Below, piece by piece: positions 6,034-10,915 of a stretch of DNA of 10,915 nucleotides (positions within the stretch are counted from its first letter, which is position 1; each line of letters begins with the position of its first letter). This DNA is from Clostridiales bacterium (lineage in GTDB: Bacteria > Bacillota > Clostridia > Christensenellales > Aristaeellaceae). Below the pieces are notes generated by a model. It had not been told where the DNA came from and did not search any database. It was given only the letters and a program-made list of their open reading frames with translations. The stretch lies in the NCBI GenBank assembly GCA_004557805.1, contig SFFS01000077.1, positions 1-10,915 of the forward strand, written 5' to 3'. Made by a program: the position numbers and the translations under genes.

Positions 6034-7536
6034 ATGAACGCTCGCGTCTCCTGCGAAGCGGACGGCGCAATCGCAGATCTCGGCAATCGAATTTCCGTGC
6101 GCGCGGACGTTCCTCTTTCTGCGCTCGCGCAAAGCAAAATCTTCCTTGAAAAAGCGCCTCTGCTGGCGCAGGCTGCGGCCTGTGCCGCCGGCACGCTCGC
6201 TCAGGAGCTTTTTCAGCCCGTTCGCTGCGCGTCGGCGCATTCCGGCTGCCCGGGCGTTTCCGGCTGCGCGGCGCAGCGCCACGGCGCGCCCGGCTCGGTG
6301 TTTGGCGGCGTGCGAAACGGCGCCGTCGCCTGCCGAAGCGCCTGCCCCGCGGGGATTTCCATCGCCCCCGCGCTCGAACAGCTTCGCCTCGGAAACCCGG
6401 ATGGCGCGGCGCAGGTTATCATGCAGGCCAATCCGATCCCCGCGCTTACCGCGCGCCTTTGCGACCATCCCTGCGAAGGCGCGTGCACCCGCGGGGACAG
6501 TGTGTGCATCCATGCGGTTGAGCAGGCGATCGGCGATTACGCGCTGGAACATGCAAAAAACCTTTATGTGCCCGCGCCCGATTGCAGCGGCAGGCGCGTA
6601 GCCATTCTCGGCGTGGGCGGCGCAGGCCTGACGGCCGCGTTTTATCTGCGTCAGACAGGCTGCGGCGTCGTGCTTTTCGCATCCGGAAACGACGCTTTCA
6701 ACGGCCGTATCCCCGCTGAAACGCTGCGGGCGCTGCATGCGGCCTACCGGGCGATGGGCGTTGAATTCAGCGGCGCGAACGCGCCCGGCGACTCGTCCGC
6801 ATTCGATTTCGTCTATGATTCCGCAGCGGAGGAAACCGCGGTCATCGCCGAATCGGTGCGCCTGGGGCGCAGCGCCGCGCACAGAATTAACGCCGCGCTC
6901 GCCCTCGAGGAGGGGCACCTGTGCGTCGGCAAGCAGATTCACCGGCATTTTCTGACCTTTGATCCGGAGGGAATCACGCGCCCCTCTGCGCTCTGCGGCA
7001 GCGGCGCAATCGAGCTTCCGCAGGCCGCGCACGAAGCGGAGCGCTGCCTGAACTGCGGCTGCTACGCCGCTTCCCCCAGCCTGCTCTCCCCCGCGCTGCT
7101 CGCGCTGGACGCGGCTTTCCTCACGAACGAGCGCACGCTATGGGCCGCGGAACTGTTGGAACGCGCGCAGCCGCAGAACGGGCTGCGCAGAGGCGAACGC
7201 CTTGAATCCATAGAAATCCCGATACTGGAAGGCGCGATCATGCATTTTGACAGGGCCGCTGGCGCGGCGGACGGAAGCGCCGCCTGTCTGGCTTCCATTT
7301 TCGGTGTGCTCGACGGGCGCATTCTCCGCTCGAAGCTGGTGCTCGGAGGCTCCGCGCCCATTCCGCTGCGTCTGAGCGAGGCGGAGGCTTGTCTGGCCTT
7401 CAGCGATATCAATGCAGAAAACGCTGAGCGTTCCGCAGAACTCACCGTGAAAACGACCGTTCCCGCAAGCGAAAGCCGCGAAAAAATTGAGCAGATCAAG
7501 GCGCTTGTGCGCCGCGCAGTTCTGCGTCTCTCATAG
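6034..7536 (+). CDS. Reduced fusion of molybdenum-hydroxylase FAD subunit and GltD-like Fe-S oxidoreductase
   Basis: A 500-residue protein from ATG 6034; AGGGAG stands seven bases upstream and the frame further upstream is AT-rich leader. Residues about 10-95 resemble the second half of the FAD domain of CoxM/XdhB-type subunits (SVRADVPLSALAQS, EKAPLLAQAA, QPVRC). Residues about 95-290 resemble GltD-like proteins: CRSACPAGISIAPALEQL, NPIPALTARLCDHPCEGAC (C143, C147, C151), then a Rossmann GVGGAG (193-198), AETLRALHAAYRAMGVEF and ETAVIAESVRLGRSAAHRIN. Residues 335-500 return to the FAD-subunit family (ERCLNCGCYAASPSLLSPALLALDA, then LVLGGSAPIPLRLSEAE). The usual AGGTDLL motif is absent, TIGGN is replaced by TLAQE, and the GltD NADPH domain is missing. 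The frame is intact with its own promoter, so it is probably a functional electron-transfer or assembly protein for a nearby molybdenum enzyme, not a pseudogene. Role is inferred. Confidence 0.72.
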   Translation: MNARVSCEADGAIADLGNRISVRADVPLSALAQSKIFLEKAPLLAQAAACAAGTLAQELFQPVRCASAHSGCPGVSGCAAQRHGAPGSVFGGVRNGAVACRSACPAGISIAPALEQLRLGNPDGAAQVIMQANPIPALTARLCDHPCEGACTRGDSVCIHAVEQAIGDYALEHAKNLYVPAPDCSGRRVAILGVGGAGLTAAFYLRQTGCGVVLFASGNDAFNGRIPAETLRALHAAYRAMGVEFSGANAPGDSSAFDFVYDSAAEETAVIAESVRLGRSAAHRINAALALEEGHLCVGKQIHRHFLTFDPEGITRPSALCGSGAIELPQAAHEAERCLNCGCYAASPSLLSPALLALDAAFLTNERTLWAAELLERAQPQNGLRRGERLESIEIPILEGAIMHFDRAAGAADGSAACLASIFGVLDGRILRSKLVLGGSAPIPLRLSEAEACLAFSDINAENAERSAELTVKTTVPASESREKIEQIKALVRRAVLRLS

Positions 7537-7558
7537 CTCTCTTTCCACACCATCCCGA

Positions 7559-7605
7559 CCTCCCGATCCGCTTTCGCGCACACAGGATCGGGAGGAAATT
7601 TTAAT
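7559..7605 (+). terminator. Rho-independent terminator of the reduced flavoprotein gene
   Basis: CCTCCCGATCC (7559-7569) and GGATCGGGAGG (7585-7595) form a perfect 11-bp stem with a 15-base loop. AAATTTTAAT follows, a modest T tract. It lies 23 bp after the stop codon. Confidence 0.8.
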
Positions 7606-7616
7606 ACAATCGTATT
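7603..7616. promoter_or_regulatory. Operator-like inverted repeat, third copy
   Basis: AATAC-AATC-GTATT has the same arms and spacing as the copies at the transporter and hydroxylase promoters and differs from the transporter copy by one centre base. It overlaps the tail of the terminator and lies 164 bp (centre to centre) upstream of the hydroxylase copy. No good promoter is attached to it, although a TATAAT occurs at 7651-7656 without a matching -35 box. It could be an auxiliary site. Confidence 0.55.
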
Positions 7617-7732
7617 ATTTATCTGCTTCTCCTATCCATCCGCGATTTGTTATAATATTCATTTGTGTCCGTTTTTGTTGAATAAAGATGAATTTCACCG
7701 CTCATCATGCTTCTTAACGTGCATTCTGGCTA

Positions 7733-7760
7733 TTGACAATTAAATATCAAATGTTATAAT
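7733..7760 (+). promoter_or_regulatory. Consensus promoter of the molybdenum hydroxylase operon
   Basis: TTGACA (7733-7738) and TATAAT (7755-7760) both match the sigma-A consensus exactly, with a 16-bp spacer. The predicted start is near 7767, giving a leader of about 64 nt. The spacer holds AATATCAAA (7743-7751), four bases after the -35 box as in the transporter promoter. Such a strong promoter would need tight repression. Confidence 0.85.
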
Positions 7761-7766
7761 GCAAAT

Positions 7767-7786
7767 GATACGTTTGTATTATAACG
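7767..7786 (+). promoter_or_regulatory. Operator-like inverted repeat at the hydroxylase start site
   Basis: GATAC-GTTT-GTATT (7767-7780) is the reverse-complement form of the transporter repeat, with one arm base changed. Together with the following TAACG it matches 18 of 19 bases of the transporter copy in the same orientation to transcription. It coincides with the predicted start of transcription, which fits repressor binding. Confidence 0.7.
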
Positions 7787-7830
7787 TAGTGGGACCGAAC
7801 AAAAATCAAAACAGGAGGTTGCAAAAAGAG

Positions 7831-8331
7831 ATGGGCGTAGACTCTTGTACCCTGTGGGTCAACGGAAAAAAGTACGAATTTTCCGTCGGCACAAAATTCG
7901 GCCAGCTCAGTCCGGAAGAAACGCTGGTGGAGACCCTGCGCGAACGGCTGGGCCTGACGGGCACCAAAAAATCCTGCGATGAGGGCGCTTGCGGCGCATG
8001 CACGGTTATCATCGACGGCGAGGCGATCACCTCCTGCATGACGCTGACCGTAGACTGCGACGGAAAGCACATCATCACCGTCGAAGGGCTTCAAAACCCG
8101 TCCACGGGCGAGCTGGATCCCCTCCAGCAGACGTTCATCGACGAGTATGCGTTCCAGTGCGGCTTCTGCACGCCCGGCGTGCTGATGACGACGAAGGCGC
8201 TGCTGATGAAGAACCCGCACCCCACCCGCAAGGAAATCGAAGACGCACTGGCCGGCAACTATTGCCGCTGCATCAGCCAGTATCACGTTCTCAACGCCAT
8301 TGAAAAATTTGCGAACGGAGGGGAGAAATAA
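7831..8331 (+). CDS. Molybdenum hydroxylase small subunit, two [2Fe-2S] clusters (CoxS/XdhC-type)
   Basis: A 166-residue protein, the usual size for this subunit. ATG 7831 follows AGGAGG (7813-7818) at a slightly long 12-base spacing. The N-terminal plant-ferredoxin-like domain carries C49-DEGA-C54-GA-C57 and C69 for one cluster. The C-terminal helical domain carries QC110-GF-C113-TPG and NYC145-R-C147 for the other. All eight ligands are present. It passes electrons from the Mo centre of the large subunit to the FAD subunit. The N-terminus has no signal peptide, so the enzyme is cytoplasmic. It is the first gene of the operon; its stop codon overlaps the start of the large-subunit gene by one base (TAATG), indicating coupled translation. 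Confidence 0.95.
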   Translation: MGVDSCTLWVNGKKYEFSVGTKFGQLSPEETLVETLRERLGLTGTKKSCDEGACGACTVIIDGEAITSCMTLTVDCDGKHIITVEGLQNPSTGELDPLQQTFIDEYAFQCGFCTPGVLMTTKALLMKNPHPTRKEIEDALAGNYCRCISQYHVLNAIEKFANGGEK

Positions 8332-10742
8332 TGGGAAAGCCTCTGCTTAACGGCATCAACAACCCGATTCCGGAGGAGGAATATATACCCAGCAGTAAAC
8401 GGTATTTCCCTCTGGACAGAGATCCTTCTGAATATAAGTACGTCGGCAAAAACTGTACCCGCAAGGACGCGCGCGAAATCGTAACCGGCGCAGCCGTCTA
8501 TACGGACGACTATAAGATGAACGGCATGATTTACGGCGCGGTCAAAAAGAGCCCGCACCCCAACGCCATCATCAAATCCTTCAACCTGGAAAAGGCGAAG
8601 GCGCTGCAGGGCGTGCGCGCCGTGCTTACCTATGAAGACCTCAACGCCATGAACATGAACCCGCTCATGGGCTGGCCGCCCCACAAGCCGCTGCTCGACA
8701 AGCATGTGCGCTATGTCGGCGACGCGGTCGCGCTCGTCGCGGCGGATACGCTGGAAATTTGCAACGAAGCCATTGAGCTGATCGAAGTCGAATACGAAGT
8801 GCTGCCCGCCGTATACGACGCTTATTCCTCCCTCAAGGACGGCGCGCCGCAGCTGTACGAGCAGTTCGACCATAATATCTGCCCCGGCGGTCTCGAACTG
8901 ATGCAGCTGGACGGCAAATTCTGGCACCTGGTGCGCGGCGACGTGGATAAATCCTTCGCGGAAAAATGCGCCTACGAGGCCGAAGACACCATCGAATTCA
9001 TGGGAATGTGCGCGCCCAACGCTCCCGAACCTCCGGGAGTCATCGTCCGCTGGGACGGCGGGCTGAAGTTCAGCCTGTGGGGCACGTCGCAGAGCTGCTT
9101 CCTGCTCAAGCTCGTCAACGAATCGGTTCTGCCCGGCATCAAATACGAGCCGTATACGTTCCATACGGGCGGTTCCTACGGCAACAAGCAGTCCATGACG
9201 TTCCAGACGACCGCCGCCACGGCGCTCGCCTATGTCACGAAGCTGCCGGTCAAGGTGTTCCAGACCAAGGTGGAACAGATGACCAACTACCAAACCCGTC
9301 TGGGCACGCAGGTGCACGCCCGCATGGGCATCGACAAGGACGGCGTGATCCGCGCCTTCAAAGGCGACTGGAAAATCGACGCCGGCGCGTTCAACGACAA
9401 CCTGCAGGGCAACATCGGCGTCGGTCTGGGCGAAACGCAGCTCATCATGGGCAAATGCCATGACTGGGACCTGAATACCGACATCGTCGTCACCAACAAG
9501 CAGCCTGCCGGTATCGTCCGCGGATACGGCGGACAGGAGCTGAACAGCTGTCTTTCGATGCTGGTCACGCGCGTCGCGCGCGCCGGAAACTTCGACCCGA
9601 TGGAAGTATTCGCCAAGAACTACGTTTCCGACGGCGACACCTACATCTGGCGCGACGGCCTGCCGTGGAGAGCGCACTCGATCAAATACGATCAGATGAT
9701 CCGCAATACGGCCGCGAAGTTCGGCTGGAAGGATAAATGGAAGGGCTGGGGCGTTCCCACCTCCGTCTCTGCGGACGGCCGTTACGTCACGGGCGTCGGC
9801 TGCTCCTGCATCGGCAACGCCGACGTCGGCGAAGACTGCTGCGAAGCCTACGTTCGCCTCACTCCCGGCCTGCTCGACGATACGACCATCGCCACCCTGC
9901 ACGCGGACATCACCGAAAACGGCAACGGCCAGCGTTCCAACGCGCAGAAGATCGTCGCTGAACGCATCGGCATCCCCTATGAGAATGTCGTCATGGTTCC
10001 CTCCGGCACCATCTTCAGCCCCACCGGCGTATCGCTCGGCGGCTCGCGCGGCACGATGACCCTCGGCCACGCCATCGCCAACGCCTGCGACGACGTGCTG
10101 GAAAAGGTGTTCAAGGCCGCCGAAGTCAAGCTGCGCTGCAGCTGGCAGAATATGGAAATTAAGGACAACTACGTTGTCTCCAAGCTGCACCCCGGCGAAA
10201 AGATCCGTCTGGGCGATCTGGTCAACTACTGGTGCACCTTCACCGGTTACGGCAAGCATGTCGAAGAATTCTCCACGCCCAGCTGCGTTGCGGTCTTTGT
10301 CGAAGTCGAAGTCGACACCTATACCGGCAAGACCCGCGTGCTGAAGATGGTCGTCGGCACCGACCCCGGCCAGGTCATCGACCCCGCCACGCTCGAAATG
10401 CAGGTGCAGGGCGGCATTGGCTCCGCCTGCCTGGATACGGCGTTCTTCGAGGAGCATATCGTCGATAAGGAAACAGGCCGCACGATGACCTACGATATGC
10501 TCGAATACAAGACCCGTCCGTTCAACGAGTTCCCCGAGTTCGACTATCTGTTCGAACAGTCGCAGTTTGACACCTGGCAGTATCACGCGCACGGCATCGG
10601 CGAAATCTCCGGCGGCGGCGCCGCGTCCGCGGCCATGCTGGCCATCTCCAACGCCATCGGCGTCGATGTGTCGACCTATCCCGCCACCCCCGATGTGATC
10701 CTGAAAGCATTGGGCAAACTGCCGAAAGGAGACAAGAAATGA
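8331..10742 (+). CDS. Molybdenum hydroxylase large subunit, Mo-cofactor binding (CoxL/XdhA-type)
   Basis: An 803-residue protein of the xanthine oxidase family, full length for the large subunit of three-subunit enzymes. The start overlaps the previous stop and has GGAGGGGAG upstream. After an unusual leader of about 38 residues comes the first domain (YVGKNCTRKDAREIVTGAAVYTDD). The Mo-binding region includes GGSYGNK (280-286), matching GG-FGGK in relatives, and VRGYGGQE around R397, matching the FRG(F/Y)GG loop. Near the C-terminus GIGE places the catalytic base at E758, so it should hydroxylate a substrate at carbon using water. The substrate could be a purine, other N-heterocycle, aromatic CoA ester or aldehyde; pocket residues do not settle it. 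The segment APNAPEPPG differs from the common A-LEP form. It precedes the FAD-subunit gene with an ATGA overlap. Confidence 0.93.
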   Translation: MGKPLLNGINNPIPEEEYIPSSKRYFPLDRDPSEYKYVGKNCTRKDAREIVTGAAVYTDDYKMNGMIYGAVKKSPHPNAIIKSFNLEKAKALQGVRAVLTYEDLNAMNMNPLMGWPPHKPLLDKHVRYVGDAVALVAADTLEICNEAIELIEVEYEVLPAVYDAYSSLKDGAPQLYEQFDHNICPGGLELMQLDGKFWHLVRGDVDKSFAEKCAYEAEDTIEFMGMCAPNAPEPPGVIVRWDGGLKFSLWGTSQSCFLLKLVNESVLPGIKYEPYTFHTGGSYGNKQSMTFQTTAATALAYVTKLPVKVFQTKVEQMTNYQTRLGTQVHARMGIDKDGVIRAFKGDWKIDAGAFNDNLQGNIGVGLGETQLIMGKCHDWDLNTDIVVTNKQPAGIVRGYGGQELNSCLSMLVTRVARAGNFDPMEVFAKNYVSDGDTYIWRDGLPWRAHSIKYDQMIRNTAAKFGWKDKWKGWGVPTSVSADGRYVTGVGCSCIGNADVGEDCCEAYVRLTPGLLDDTTIATLHADITENGNGQRSNAQKIVAERIGIPYENVVMVPSGTIFSPTGVSLGGSRGTMTLGHAIANACDDVLEKVFKAAEVKLRCSWQNMEIKDNYVVSKLHPGEKIRLGDLVNYWCTFTGYGKHVEEFSTPSCVAVFVEVEVDTYTGKTRVLKMVVGTDPGQVIDPATLEMQVQGGIGSACLDTAFFEEHIVDKETGRTMTYDMLEYKTRPFNEFPEFDYLFEQSQFDTWQYHAHGIGEISGGGAASAAMLAISNAIGVDVSTYPATPDVILKALGKLPKGDKK

Positions 10743-10915
10743 AAACTTTTAAATATGAACGCGCCGCCAGTTTTCAGCAAGCCGGCGAGCTGAAGGCGAA
10801 GCTGCATAACGCCGAGTTTGTTGCGGGCGGCACCGATCTCCTCGGCGTGCTCAAGCGCGAAATCCTCCCCACCGCCCCGGAAACGCTGATCGATCTCAAG
10901 CGCGTTGTCGGCAAC
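10739..10915 (+). CDS. Molybdenum hydroxylase FAD-binding subunit (CoxM/XdhB-type), 3' partial
   Basis: The first 59 residues are visible before the window ends. ATG 10739 overlaps the stop of the large-subunit gene (ATGA), and AAAGGAG stands seven bases upstream, so it belongs to the same operon. FVAGGTDLLGVLK (about residues 27-39) is the FAD-pyrophosphate loop of the vanillyl-alcohol-oxidase-type FAD domain in this family, and LIDLKRVVGN follows as expected. This is the part missing from the paralogue at 6034-7536. The full protein would accept electrons from the [2Fe-2S] subunit. Whether it continues into a GltD-like domain, as some relatives with this start do, cannot be seen here. Confidence 0.93.
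   Translation, partial: MKTFKYERAASFQQAGELKAKLHNAEFVAGGTDLLGVLKREILPTAPETLIDLKRVVGN

Noticed and set aside
6034..7536. Pseudogene call for the reduced flavoprotein
   Set aside because: The frame is intact over 500 codons with a good promoter, operator-like palindrome, ribosome site and terminator; domain losses look like evolution of function, although decay is not fully excluded.
7537..7830. Small gene or riboswitch before the hydroxylase operon
   Set aside because: The predicted leader is only about 64 nt with no aptamer-like fold that I can see, and no short frame with a ribosome site stands out.
8283..10592. 769-residue minus-strand open frame opposite the Mo large subunit
   Set aside because: The plus strand encodes an unmistakable hydroxylase; the antisense frame has no motif, no suitable ribosome site and a shadow-like composition.
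1..10915. CRISPR arrays, insertion sequences, tRNA genes
   Set aside because: No regularly spaced repeats, transposase motifs or cloverleaf-like sequence were found on reading the window.

Overview
The window looks like part of a chromosome from an anaerobic, Gram-positive-type bacterium, probably a GC-rich gut or sediment member of the Bacillota (Clostridia). The reasons are strong AGGAGG-like ribosome binding sites, near-consensus sigma-A promoters in AT-rich gaps between GC-rich genes, and protein families typical of anaerobic respiration and molybdenum enzymes. The lineage is inferred; no rRNA or tRNA is present to confirm it.

Left part (1-3662). A 5'-truncated gene for the effector domain of a MerR-type regulator is followed by two exported molybdenum-cofactor proteins. 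The first is an unusual fusion: signal peptide, FMN-binding domain with an SGATGT flavinylation motif, three CXXCH haems, then a sulfite-oxidase-fold Mo domain and an Ig-like dimerisation domain. The second is a smaller paralogue with only the Mo and Ig-like domains. They are 14 bp apart, form a likely operon and end at a strong terminator.

Middle part (3663-7605). A TetR regulator with a near-consensus promoter converges on an MFS transporter on the minus strand. Divergent from the transporter is a 500-residue protein that looks like a reduced fusion of a molybdenum-hydroxylase FAD subunit and a GltD-like oxidoreductase. It has lost the first FAD-binding motif, part of the second and the NADPH domain, but keeps many cysteines.

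Right part (7606-10915). A molybdenum hydroxylase operon in the order small [2Fe-2S] subunit, large Mo subunit, FAD subunit. The FAD gene runs off the window.

How they may work together. The transporter and the hydroxylase operon have matching promoters. Both have TTGACA, a 9-mer (AATATCAAA) placed four bases after it, and a near-identical 19-bp element downstream of the -10 box that contains the inverted repeat AATAC-N4-GTATT. A third copy of the repeat lies 164 bp upstream of the hydroxylase site. The 9-mer also occurs downstream of the tetR promoter. This suggests that one regulator, most simply the TetR protein, controls uptake and hydroxylation of an unknown substrate, probably a heterocycle, aromatic or aldehyde. 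The exported flavin-haem-Mo protein could be a respiratory terminal reductase or an oxidase feeding electrons inward. Any link between the two halves of the window is inference.
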